A stretch of 64,000 nucleotides of DNA from Rothia nasimurium (GTDB lineage: Bacteria; Actinomycetota; Actinomycetes; Actinomycetales; Micrococcaceae): the NCBI RefSeq assembly GCF_928381705.1, contig NZ_CAKMSR010000005.1:1-64000 (forward strand), in the 5' to 3' direction. The stretch's first letter is position 1; the number at the start of each line of letters is the position of its first letter. A model generated the notes under the pieces. That model did no database searches. It was not told the origin of the DNA and saw only the letters and a program-made list of their open reading frames with translations. This document shows, in pieces, positions 25,687 to 36,512 of this stretch. The translations under genes and the position numbers were made by a program.

Positions 25687-27320
25687 TGCGCGTCATGGCA
25701 CAAGTTTCAATGATCATGGCCCTCGACAAGTGCCTGGGCTGCCACACCTGCTCCGTCACCTGTAAGCAGGCCTGGACCAACCGAGCCGGAACCGAATACG
25801 TCTGGTTCAACAACGTCGAAACCCGCCCCGGCCAGGGCTACCCCCGCCGTTACGAGGACCAGGAAAAGTGGAAGGGCGGCTGGGTGCTGAACAAGCGCGG
25901 CCGCCTAGAGCTCAAGAGCGGTAACCGCTTCAAGAAGCTCTTTACCCTCTTTGCCTCCCCGGTTCAGCCCGAGCTCTCGGACTACTACGAACCATGGACC
26001 TACGACTACGAGAACCTCACCAGCGCGCCCCTGGGCGATGACTTTCCCACCGCGCGTCCCAAATCCCTGATTACCGGTGAAGATACCTCCATCGAGTGGG
26101 GCCCCAACTGGGACGACAACCTGGGCGGCGCCCACGAATCCGGCCACCTTGACCCCCTCGTGGAGAAGGTACGCCAGCAGTCAGAAGAGAAGATCAAGTT
26201 CGAATTCGAACGCACCTTCATGTTCTACCTGCCCCGCATCTGCGAGCACTGCCTCAACCCCTCCTGCATGGCATCCTGCCCCTCCGGCGCTATCTACAAG
26301 CGCGAAGAGGACGGCATCGTGCTGGTCGACCAGAACCAGTGCCGCGGCTGGCGCCAGTGTATCACCGGCTGCCCCTACAAGAAGATCTACTTCAACCACA
26401 AGAGCGGCAAAGCCGAAAAATGTACTTTCTGCTACCCCCGTATCGAACACGGTATCCCCACCGTCTGCGCCGAAACCTGCGTGGGCCGCATGCGCTACAT
26501 TGGCATCTTCCTCTACGACGCTGACCGCGTCACCGAAGCTGCCTCTGTGCCCGATGAAAAGCAGCTCTACCAGGCACAGCTTGACATCATGCTCGACCCC
26601 TTCGACCCCGAGGTGATTCGCGAGGCAACCAAGCAGGGCATTCCCGACTCCTGGATTACCGCAGCCCAGAAGTCCCCGGTCTACAAGCTGGCCAAGGAAT
26701 GGAAGATCGCCCTTCCCCTGCACCCCGAATACCGCACCATGCCCATGGTCTGGTACGTACCGCCGCTCTCACCCATCATCGACCTGCTCAAGGAACAGGG
26801 CCACGACGCAGAGTCCCAGGCCAACCTCTTCGGAGCCATCGACTCCCTGCGTATCCCCGTCGAATACCTTGCCGAGCTCTTCACCGCAGGTGACACCACC
26901 ATCGTGGTCAATGTGCTCAAAAAGCTAGCCGCCATGCGCGCCTACATGCGAGACATCACCCTCGGCGGCGTCGGCAACGAAGAGATTGCCCACGAAGTCG
27001 GTATGACCGGTGCAGAAATGTACGAGATGTACCGCCTCATGGCCATCTCCAAGTACGAAGAACGCTACGTCATTCCTCCCGCCCATCTGGAAGACGCCCA
27101 CAACCTCGAAGAAATCGGCTGCTCCCTCGACACCGACGGCGGCCCCGGCATGCTCTACGATGGAGCCTTCACCGACCCCGGCGATCGCCCCGTGCCTGTC
27201 TCCGCAGGTTCCTACGCTAACGCCGCCCGCGCCGACGGCAAGGTCGATATCTTCATGTGGGACGGCAAAACCCGCCCCGACTCCCTCTTCCCCGATACTT
27301 CCGGAAGCAAGAAGGTCTAG
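25686..27320 (+). CDS. narH: Respiratory nitrate reductase beta subunit NarH
   Basis: This 544-residue subunit carries four iron-sulfur clusters and passes electrons from NarI to NarG. Ligands are seen in CLGCHTCSVTC (residues ~16-26), CEHCLNPSCMASC, CRGWRQCITGC (the Trp marks the 3Fe-4S cluster) and CTFCYPR...CAETC. Length and motif order are normal. Start ATG at 25686, one base overlapping the narG stop; an internal ATG four codons later is possible. Confidence 0.97.
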   Translation: MRVMAQVSMIMALDKCLGCHTCSVTCKQAWTNRAGTEYVWFNNVETRPGQGYPRRYEDQEKWKGGWVLNKRGRLELKSGNRFKKLFTLFASPVQPELSDYYEPWTYDYENLTSAPLGDDFPTARPKSLITGEDTSIEWGPNWDDNLGGAHESGHLDPLVEKVRQQSEEKIKFEFERTFMFYLPRICEHCLNPSCMASCPSGAIYKREEDGIVLVDQNQCRGWRQCITGCPYKKIYFNHKSGKAEKCTFCYPRIEHGIPTVCAETCVGRMRYIGIFLYDADRVTEAASVPDEKQLYQAQLDIMLDPFDPEVIREATKQGIPDSWITAAQKSPVYKLAKEWKIALPLHPEYRTMPMVWYVPPLSPIIDLLKEQGHDAESQANLFGAIDSLRIPVEYLAELFTAGDTTIVVNVLKKLAAMRAYMRDITLGGVGNEEIAHEVGMTGAEMYEMYRLMAISKYEERYVIPPAHLEDAHNLEEIGCSLDTDGGPGMLYDGAFTDPGDRPVPVSAGSYANAARADGKVDIFMWDGKTRPDSLFPDTSGSKKV

Positions 27321-27322
27321 CC

Positions 27323-28111
27323 GTGGCAGGATTCTTCTCCAAACTCCTCAAACGCAACGCGGCGGAGGTGGAACCACCCACCCCGCCCTCGGGCGACCCC
27401 TTCGACATGGACTGGGGGAGCGGGCACCCCACCGACGCCGTGGTCTACCAGCTCACCAGCGTCCTCATGCGCTACCCCAGCGAAGAAACCCGCGCCCTGC
27501 TGCCCGAACTCACCGCGCTTGCCCAAGAAACCGGCAATGACTACTTAATGCGCGGTGTAGCCCGCATCAAGACCTGGTACGAGGCAACCGAGCTCGACGC
27601 CATGCAGGCTGAATATGTGCAGGAATACGACCTGTCGCGTCGCCACGCCTTCCACCTGTCCTACTGGACCGAGGGGGACACCCGCCGCCGCGGCAAGGCC
27701 CTGGCCCGTTTCAAGCAGATGTACCGCGACTCCGGCATGGTCACCACCCTGCACGGGGAACTGCCGGACTACCTGCCCATGGTTCTTGAATTCACCGCCC
27801 TGGTGGACGCCCGTGCCGGGCGGGCAGCGCTTCAGGCCTACCGGCCCTCCCTGGAACTTCTTCGCCTGGCCCTGCGCGATGACAACCTGCCTTACTACGA
27901 GCTGATTGAGGCGGTCTGCCAGACCCTGCCCGGAGTTTCCCCAGAAACCCAGGCGGACGTGCAAAAACTGGTCACCGCAGGCCCGCCCGCAGAAGCTGTC
28001 GGCCTGGCCCTGGCCCCCGGCGACCCCCGCCTGCTACCCCTTTTGCTGCCCCACGAACAGACACCCGGCGCCACCATCGGTGCCGACCATAAGAACGGAG
28101 CCACCCTGTGA
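27323..28111 (+). CDS. narJ: Nitrate reductase assembly chaperone NarJ
   Basis: This 262-residue chaperone holds NarGH and assists Mo-cofactor and FeS insertion before docking on NarI. The core is the all-helical TorD/NarJ fold with the conserved EYDLSRRHAFHLSYWTEGD-type segment (residues ~100-118). Start GTG at 27323, two bases after the narH stop, with AGAAGG upstream; a start at 27257 would overlap narH by 64 nt and is rejected. An N-terminal stretch of ~30 residues is Pro-rich and variable. Confidence 0.93.
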   Translation: MAGFFSKLLKRNAAEVEPPTPPSGDPFDMDWGSGHPTDAVVYQLTSVLMRYPSEETRALLPELTALAQETGNDYLMRGVARIKTWYEATELDAMQAEYVQEYDLSRRHAFHLSYWTEGDTRRRGKALARFKQMYRDSGMVTTLHGELPDYLPMVLEFTALVDARAGRAALQAYRPSLELLRLALRDDNLPYYELIEAVCQTLPGVSPETQADVQKLVTAGPPAEAVGLALAPGDPRLLPLLLPHEQTPGATIGADHKNGATL

Positions 28112-28896
28112 CCGGCACAGTTAACGCCCTCGACTTCTTCCTCTGGGGCATCTTCCCCTACATCACCCTCGCCATCGTCATCGGCGGAACCCTCTGGCGC
28201 TACAAGACCGATCAGTTCGGCTGGACCACCCGATCTTCCCAGATGTACGAGTCCAAGCTGCTGCGGATTGCCTCCCCCATGTTCCACTACGGCATCCTGG
28301 TCGTGCTCGTGGGCCACATCGTGGGTCTGGTAATCCCCAAGTCCTGGACTGACGCGGTTGGCATCTCCGAGCACTTCTACCACATCAACGCCCTGGTGCT
28401 GGGCTCCATTGCAGCGGTCGCCACCCTCATCGGCCTCTTCGCCATGATTTACCGCCGCCGCACCTCCGCCACCGTCTTCCGCGCCACCACCTGGAACGAC
28501 AAGATGATGTACGTGGCCCTCACCAGCGCCATTGTCCTCGGCTCGGTAGCAACCCTCTTCAACGCTATGGAAATTGAAGGGCACCACAACTACCGTGAAA
28601 CCGTCTCAGTCTGGTTCCGCTCCCTCTTCTACTTCCAGCCCAACGTCGAGGCCATGGCCAGCGCTACTACCTCCTTCCACATCCACGTCATTGTGGCCAT
28701 GATCCTCTTCTGTCTCTGGCCCTTCACCCGCCTGGTGCACGCCTTCACCGCACCCCTGCACTACATCTTCCGGCCCTACATCGTCTACCGCTCGCGGGGC
28801 AAGCGTAACCACGCCCGCGGCTGGTCGCCGGTAGGCACCGCAGACTCCGTGAATAAGGACGCCCGCACGGTCGAGCGCCAGCACCACCACCACTAA
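28108..28896 (+). CDS. narI: Respiratory nitrate reductase gamma subunit NarI
   Basis: This 262-residue membrane cytochrome b oxidises quinol and passes electrons to NarH. Five hydrophobic segments are visible, with His residues in MFHYGILVVLVGHIVG and STFHIH/FHIHVIVA-like segments suited to bind two hemes. GTG start overlapping narJ by four bases. The C-terminus ends in an unusual short His tract (RQHHHH). Completes narGHJI. Confidence 0.95.
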   Translation: MTGTVNALDFFLWGIFPYITLAIVIGGTLWRYKTDQFGWTTRSSQMYESKLLRIASPMFHYGILVVLVGHIVGLVIPKSWTDAVGISEHFYHINALVLGSIAAVATLIGLFAMIYRRRTSATVFRATTWNDKMMYVALTSAIVLGSVATLFNAMEIEGHHNYRETVSVWFRSLFYFQPNVEAMASATTSFHIHVIVAMILFCLWPFTRLVHAFTAPLHYIFRPYIVYRSRGKRNHARGWSPVGTADSVNKDARTVERQHHHH

Positions 28897-28906
28897 GGAA
28901 AACACC

Positions 28907-30127
28907 ATGTCTACTACGGCTGTTGCTGCGAAAGATCCGCAGCTTGCTGGCCAGTTCAAGTACGTCATTATGGCGGCCCTGGCCTCCATGATTGGCTTCT
29001 GGGGCTGGACCATGATTGGCCCCCTGGCCAAGTACTACACCGAAACCTACGGCCTGACCGAGGGACAGCGCTCCCTACTCATTGCTACCCCGGTAATCGT
29101 TGGGTCCCTGGCCCGTATTCCGGTGGGTGCACTGACCGACCGCTTCGGTGGGCGCATTATGTTCACCATCATGCTGACCCTTACCGGGTCCATGGTGCTC
29201 GTTACCGGCCTGGTGGGGCAGATGGGTAACTTCTCCCTGCTCCTGCTGGCAGCCTTCTTCCTGGGTATTGGCGGTTCTATCTTCGCGGTGGGCATCCCCT
29301 TCGCCGCGGCCTGGTTTGAACCCCACCGCAAGGGCCTAGCCACCGGTATTTTCGGCATGGGTATGGTCGGTACCGCCTGCGCTGCCTTCTTTAACCCCCG
29401 TATGCTGGCTGCCTTCGGCTACTTTCCCACCCACGTCATTATGAGCTGCGTCGCCCTGACCTACGCCGTCATTGTCTGGCTCTTCATCCGTGACTCACCC
29501 GTTATGAAGGCCCGCACCCCCGAGCCTGTTCTGCCCAAGATTCTGGCGGTGTCCAAGAAACTGGTGACCTGGCAGCTCTGCTTCATCTACGCTGTGGTCT
29601 TCGGCGCCTTCGTGGCTTTCTCCAACTTCCTGTCAACCTACATGCAGAACATCTACGGCTATGAGGCCGTTGCTGGTGGTACCTTCGCCGCCATGTTCGC
29701 AGCCTGCGCCGTGCTGGCCCGCCCCTTCGGCGGTGTCGCAGCCGATAAGTTCGGCGGCAAGCTCACCACCCTCATCGTTTTTGTTGCTATGACCGTGCTG
29801 GCTGTCTGCATCGCCTTCGAGCCCGAGAGTACCGCTGTGAACACCCTGCTTCACGTGGTCATGGCCCTCTTCGTGGGGTTCGGTACCGGCACCATTTACG
29901 GCTGGCTGGGCAAGGTCGTTCGCCCGCAGGACACCGGCACCGTATCGGGCCTGGTCTCAGCAGCCGGTGGTCTGGGCGGCTACTTCCCGCCCCTGATTAT
30001 GGGCGCTGCCTACACCGCTTTCGGCAACTACTTCTGGGGCGTTCTGGCCCTTGGCGCGACCTGCGTCATCTCCATTGCGGTTTCCCTCTGGATGGCCTCA
30101 GATAAGAAGCCTGCCCGCGCCGCTTAA
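28907..30127 (+). CDS. narK: Nitrate/nitrite transporter NarK (MFS)
   Basis: A 406-residue major facilitator with 12 predicted membrane segments that takes up nitrate and/or exports nitrite. It has the first MFS loop motif GALTDRFGGRIMF (residues ~72-84) and the nitrate porter glycine-rich segments near GIGGSIFAVGIPFAAAWF and VSAAGGLGGYFPPL. AAGGAAAACACC precedes the ATG. It sits 10 nt after narI, so it is co-transcribed. Confidence 0.94.
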   Translation: MSTTAVAAKDPQLAGQFKYVIMAALASMIGFWGWTMIGPLAKYYTETYGLTEGQRSLLIATPVIVGSLARIPVGALTDRFGGRIMFTIMLTLTGSMVLVTGLVGQMGNFSLLLLAAFFLGIGGSIFAVGIPFAAAWFEPHRKGLATGIFGMGMVGTACAAFFNPRMLAAFGYFPTHVIMSCVALTYAVIVWLFIRDSPVMKARTPEPVLPKILAVSKKLVTWQLCFIYAVVFGAFVAFSNFLSTYMQNIYGYEAVAGGTFAAMFAACAVLARPFGGVAADKFGGKLTTLIVFVAMTVLAVCIAFEPESTAVNTLLHVVMALFVGFGTGTIYGWLGKVVRPQDTGTVSGLVSAAGGLGGYFPPLIMGAAYTAFGNYFWGVLALGATCVISIAVSLWMASDKKPARAA

Positions 30128-30161
30128 GCCCAGTTTGGCTCTCTCTGTTCAGGGAGATATC

Positions 30162-30219
30162 CGGACGCCTGCGCCCCGCTTTCCTGCCTTTGGGCAGGGG
30201 CGGGGCGCGGTTGCGTCCG
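30162..30219. terminator. Long nested hairpin after narK
   Basis: Three nested arm pairs are exact: CGGACGC/GCGTCCG (30162-30168, 30213-30219), GCGCCCCGC/GCGGGGCGC (30171-30179, 30200-30208) and CCTGCC/GGCAGG (30183-30188, 30193-30198). There is no U-run, so it ends the nar transcript in an unusual way or protects its 3' end. Confidence 0.55.
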
Positions 30220-30293
30220 CCCCGTACAATCGACTTTTCCACCCCAAAAGTCCCTCATGTGGTGCTTTGGGTGTAAGGTATGGCACAATAAGG

Positions 30294-30322
30294 GTTGTTA
30301 CAACTAAAACGCCGTTACAACT
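30294..30322. repeat. Direct and inverted repeat before the glycine riboswitch
   Basis: GTTACAACT occurs at 30297-30305 and again at 30314-30322, 17 bp apart. The first copy is also part of the perfect palindrome GTTGT-T-ACAAC (30294-30304). It lies just upstream of the riboswitch, near the expected promoter (CACAAT at 30284-30289), so it may be a regulator site. Confidence 0.35.
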
Positions 30323-30323
30323 G

Positions 30324-30535
30324 GTGCGGGAGAGACCGTACATGCTCGAGGTTGAGGGACCACGGGCACCGGCGCCGAAGGAGCAAACCCTCCCCGGGAA
30401 ACTCTCAGGCACATGTACCGCTCAGTTAGGCAACTCTGGAGAGGGGCGTCAAACCCCCACCGAAGGGGCAAAATTCGCGCCCGCTACCAAGCGTGATGGG
30501 TAGCTGCGAACCAAAACTCTCAGGTTTTAACAGAG
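30324..30535 (+). promoter_or_regulatory. Tandem glycine riboswitch
   Basis: Two aptamers in series precede gcvP. The first (about 30324-30437) has the conserved GCGCCGAAGGAGCAAA core and AACTCTCAGG. The linker reads CTCTGGAGAGG. The second (about 30438-30535) has CACCGAAGGGGCAAA and AACTCTCAGG, and contains an extra stem (GCTACC with GGGTAGC, about 30483-30504). Tandem glycine aptamers usually switch on glycine cleavage genes when glycine is plentiful. Boundaries are approximate. Confidence 0.92.
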
Positions 30536-30549
30536 CGGGGAGGGCACCA

Positions 30550-30595
30550 CCACAGGGCACCCCTGTGGGCAGGTTTACCCTCTACCCCTGGAGAG
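30550..30595 (+). promoter_or_regulatory. Possible expression platform and gcvP ribosome-binding site
   Basis: CCACAGG (30550-30556) pairs with CCTGTGG (30562-30568) without a U-run. Further on, CTCT (30580-30583) can pair with part of the Shine-Dalgarno GGAGAG (30590-30595) before the ATG at 30601. This suggests control of translation rather than termination (inference). Confidence 0.4.
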
Positions 30596-30600
30596 TCACC

Positions 30601-33444
<2,844 letters not shown>

Positions 33445-33464
33445 GGCTAGAAAGGTTTACCCCT

Positions 33465-34583
33465 ATGTCACCCCAGAAAACTGCCCTCTACCAGGTCCAC
33501 GTTGACCTGGGTGCCGCCTTCACCGACTTTGGCGGCTGGGATATGCCCCTCAAGTACACCAACGACGTTGAAGAGCACAAGGCCGTGCGCTCAGCTGCCG
33601 GTCTCTTCGACCTCTCCCACATGGGCGAATTCCGCGTTACCGGCCCCGACGCCGGCGCCTTCCTGGACTACGCCCTGCTCTCCAACATGTCGATTCTCAA
33701 GGTGGGCAAGGCCAAGTACTCCCTGCTTCTGGCTGAGGATGGCGGCGTCATCGACGACCTGATTACCTACCGCCTGGGTGAGGAAGAGTTCCTGGTCATT
33801 CCCAACGCCGCTAACGTGGCAGTCGACTACGAGGCTATGAGTGCCCGTACCGAGGGCTTTGACGTGACCCTGACCAACGAAACCGATGCCACCTCCCTGG
33901 TTGCGGTTCAGGGCCCTGCCTCAGAGGCTATCCTGCTCGATATGGACCCCTCCGACGCCGAGACCATCACCTCCATGGGCTACTACGCCGCTGCCCCCAT
34001 CCGCTTCGGCGATATTGAGGCCTTGCTGGCTCGAACCGGCTACACCGGTGAGGACGGCTTCGAAATCTATGTCGCTAACGAGGACGCCGCTAAGCTCTGG
34101 GCCCTGGCGGCCGAGCGCGGTGAGAAGCACGGGGCTATTCCCGCAGGCCTCGCGGCTCGCGACTCCCTGCGCCTTGAAGCCGGCATGCCTCTCTACGGCC
34201 ACGAACTGGGCCGCGACATTACCCCCTTCGAGTCGGGAATGGGCAAGCTGGTCGAGATTGCCCTGACCAAGAAGTCCGCCAACTTCGTGGGTAAGGACGC
34301 CCTGGTCCAGCTCTCTGAGCAGACCCCGGCTCGTTCCCTGGTCGGCCTTAAGGCCCAGGGCAAGCGCCCCGGCCGGGCGGGCTCCAAGCTGGTAGACGAG
34401 AATGGCACCGAAATCGGTGAGATTACTTCGGGTATTCCTTCACCTACCCTGGGCTACCCCGTTGCCATGGCTCTACTGGCCACCGAGCACGCTACATCAG
34501 GTGCGACCGTCAACGTCGATATCCGTGGTAAGGTTGCTCCCTTCGATATCGTCGAGCTGCCCTTCTACAAGCGCGAGAAGTAA
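33465..34583 (+). CDS. gcvT: Aminomethyltransferase, T-protein
   Basis: This 373-residue enzyme takes the aminomethyl group from GcvH and forms 5,10-methylene-tetrahydrofolate and ammonia. Family motifs: [10 protein letters not shown] (residues ~21-30), the [11 protein letters not shown] segment, [12 protein letters not shown] and the [19 protein letters not shown] block that forms the folate site. AGAAAGG lies 9 nt before the ATG at 33465. Part of the riboswitch-controlled gcvP-gcvT unit. Confidence 0.96.
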   Translation: MSPQKTALYQVHVDLGAAFTDFGGWDMPLKYTNDVEEHKAVRSAAGLFDLSHMGEFRVTGPDAGAFLDYALLSNMSILKVGKAKYSLLLAEDGGVIDDLITYRLGEEEFLVIPNAANVAVDYEAMSARTEGFDVTLTNETDATSLVAVQGPASEAILLDMDPSDAETITSMGYYAAAPIRFGDIEALLARTGYTGEDGFEIYVANEDAAKLWALAAERGEKHGAIPAGLAARDSLRLEAGMPLYGHELGRDITPFESGMGKLVEIALTKKSANFVGKDALVQLSEQTPARSLVGLKAQGKRPGRAGSKLVDENGTEIGEITSGIPSPTLGYPVAMALLATEHATSGATVNVDIRGKVAPFDIVELPFYKREK

Positions 34584-34606
34584 GCCGCTCAGCGCGCCCC
34601 TATTTT

Positions 34607-34673
34607 AGAACCCTGTGCTACTGCCACCCCGTCACAACCGGCCTTGGGCCGGTTGGTAGCACAGGGTTCTTTC
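34607..34673 (+). terminator. Two-level terminator after gcvT
   Basis: A perfect 15-bp outer stem (34607-34621 with 34656-34670) encloses a perfect inner hairpin AACCGGCC/GGCCGGTT (34636-34643, 34647-34654). A TTCTTTC tail follows. It separates gcvPT from sdaA. Confidence 0.75.
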
Positions 34674-34712
34674 TGACCTAGGCCCCCTTGACACCCCGAA
34701 GGAATATCACCT

Positions 34713-36230
34713 ATGGACCTCAACGACGCCCCCGACTACCTTTCTGATCCACCCCATTCAGAAGCGCAGACCAAAGCAGAAGCCCTGGACTATGACATCT
34801 CTGTCTTCGAGATGTTCTCCATCGGTATTGGCCCCTCCAGCTCCCACACCGTGGGCCCGATGCGAGCCACCAACCGGTTCATCGCCGAGCTGATTGACGC
34901 AGGCTCACTCAACGACGTCACCCGGGTCCACATCGACCTCTACGGATCTCTGGCCGCTACCGGCTCCGGGCACGGCACTATGAGCGCAGCCATTAAGGGG
35001 CTGGCCGGCTTCGTGCCCGAAACCATCGATATCGCCGCGGCCGAGGCCCTCATGGACCGCAACCAGGTAGACGGCACCCTGCCCCTGGCAGGCTACCCCT
35101 CAGCTGCCTTTGAGTCCGGCGCCCCCGGCCCCGAGGCAACCAAGGTGGGCGGGCCCGTCCTGACCTACAAGGAAGCCGATATCACCCTGCGTCCGCTCAC
35201 GGTGCTGCCCCGCCACACTAACGGCATTAAGGTCACCGCCTACGCGGGGGAGAGCGTGCTGCTGGAGCGCACCTACTTCTCTATCGGTGGCGGCTTTATT
35301 GTTGAAGAACACGAAGAATCATCAGGCTCCACCGGGCTCTCCAAGGCGCCCTACCCCTTTGGATCGGGTGAAGAGCTGCTGGACATGGCCAACAGCGCGG
35401 GGCTTTCCATCGCCCAGCTCAAGATGGAAAACGAGAAGACCGAGCGGAGCGAGAGTGAAGTGCGCGCCGGAATCCTGCATATTCGGCAGGTCATGAAGGA
35501 ATGTATTGGCTCCTCCCTGGAACGCATGGGCTACCTGCCCGGCCCCCTCAAGGTGCGCTGCCGAGCTGGCCAGTGGCACCGCGACCTACTGGCTGAAGAC
35601 CCCAAGAAGTCCCCCGAGTTCGCTATTGACTGGGTTAATCTGATTGCTCTGGCCGTCAACGAAGAAAATGCCTTTGGCGGGCGGATCGTCACCGCCCCCA
35701 CCAACGGGGCGTCCGGCATTATCCCGGCCGTGCTGCACTACGCCCTCAACTATGTGCCCTCGGTGCGTCACCGCGGTCAAAAGGTCATTGATGATGCTGT
35801 CGTCGACTTCTTCTTAGCGGCTGCCTCCATCGGTGCCCTCTACAAGAAGCGGGCCTCAATCTCTGGCGCTGAAGTGGGCTGCCAGGGCGAGGTTGGCACC
35901 GCCTCCTCTATGGCGGCAGCCGGTCTTGCCCAGGTCATGGGCGGTACCAACGAGCAGGTAGAAAACGCCGCCGAAATTGCCATGGAGCACAACCTCGGCC
36001 TGACCTGCGACCCCGTCGGTGGCCTGGTGCAGATTCCCTGTATTGAGCGCAACGCTATGGCGGCCTCCAACGCCGTTACCGCCGCCAAGATGGCCCTGCG
36101 CGGGGACGGCCAGCACCGGGTCTCCCTGGACCAGGTCATCGAAACCATGCGCCAGACCGGCGAAGATATGTCGCACCGCTACAAGGAAACCTCCATGGGC
36201 GGCCTGGCCGTCAACGTGGTGGAGTGCTAG
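34713..36230 (+). CDS. sdaA: L-serine ammonia-lyase, iron-sulfur dependent
   Basis: This 505-residue single-chain serine dehydratase converts L-serine to pyruvate and ammonia. The beta domain begins with the SVFEMFSIGIGPSSSHTVGPM signature (first part near residues 30-50). The alpha domain has the cluster cysteines in VGCQGEVGTASS, LTCDPVGG and IPCIERNA. GAAGGAATATCACC precedes the ATG. Glycine catabolised by Gcv feeds serine via GlyA (not here), so its place after gcvPT is metabolically sensible although a terminator lies between. Confidence 0.95.
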   Translation: MDLNDAPDYLSDPPHSEAQTKAEALDYDISVFEMFSIGIGPSSSHTVGPMRATNRFIAELIDAGSLNDVTRVHIDLYGSLAATGSGHGTMSAAIKGLAGFVPETIDIAAAEALMDRNQVDGTLPLAGYPSAAFESGAPGPEATKVGGPVLTYKEADITLRPLTVLPRHTNGIKVTAYAGESVLLERTYFSIGGGFIVEEHEESSGSTGLSKAPYPFGSGEELLDMANSAGLSIAQLKMENEKTERSESEVRAGILHIRQVMKECIGSSLERMGYLPGPLKVRCRAGQWHRDLLAEDPKKSPEFAIDWVNLIALAVNEENAFGGRIVTAPTNGASGIIPAVLHYALNYVPSVRHRGQKVIDDAVVDFFLAAASIGALYKKRASISGAEVGCQGEVGTASSMAAAGLAQVMGGTNEQVENAAEIAMEHNLGLTCDPVGGLVQIPCIERNAMAASNAVTAAKMALRGDGQHRVSLDQVIETMRQTGEDMSHRYKETSMGGLAVNVVEC

Positions 36231-36268
36231 CCGGAGTTTGCAAAAGTCGCAGAGATTGGGTATAGACA

Positions 36269-36303
36269 GCGCAAATGTTTTGCTGTAGCATGAATATTTG
36301 CGC
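36269..36303. repeat. Inverted repeat after sdaA / upstream of rpoB
   Basis: GCGCAAAT (36269-36276) and ATTTGCGC (36296-36303) are exact arms with a 19-nt spacer containing TAGCAT. No U-run follows. It may be a regulatory site in the rpoB upstream region. Confidence 0.4.
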
Positions 36304-36512
36304 TTCCCTAATCTTCTGTGCCTTCATATAGCGGTGGGCAGGTTGTAACAGGTTTTAAGTACGCCCCAGTACCCCGAACATCAATCTAGCCACTATCCCA
36401 GCACGGCACAGGTGCTATAACAGGCTAGTTTGCCTCTTCAACGGGTCCTTGAGTGTACCGCCCCTGGTGGGGGAGCGGGTACGAACAGACATGTCTGTGG
36501 AAGGATCCAATC
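36304..36512 (+). promoter_or_regulatory. rpoB leader region with a 14-bp palindrome
   Basis: About 200 nt without a gene. A perfect palindrome, ACAGACATGTCTGT (36485-36498), ends immediately before the GGAAGGA ribosome-binding site (36499-36505) of rpoB. I could not settle on a promoter. Confidence 0.5.

Noticed and set aside
36453..36512. rpoB start at GTG 36453
   Set aside because: The 20 extra residues are unlike RpoB and cover the palindrome and ribosome-binding site of the TTG start.
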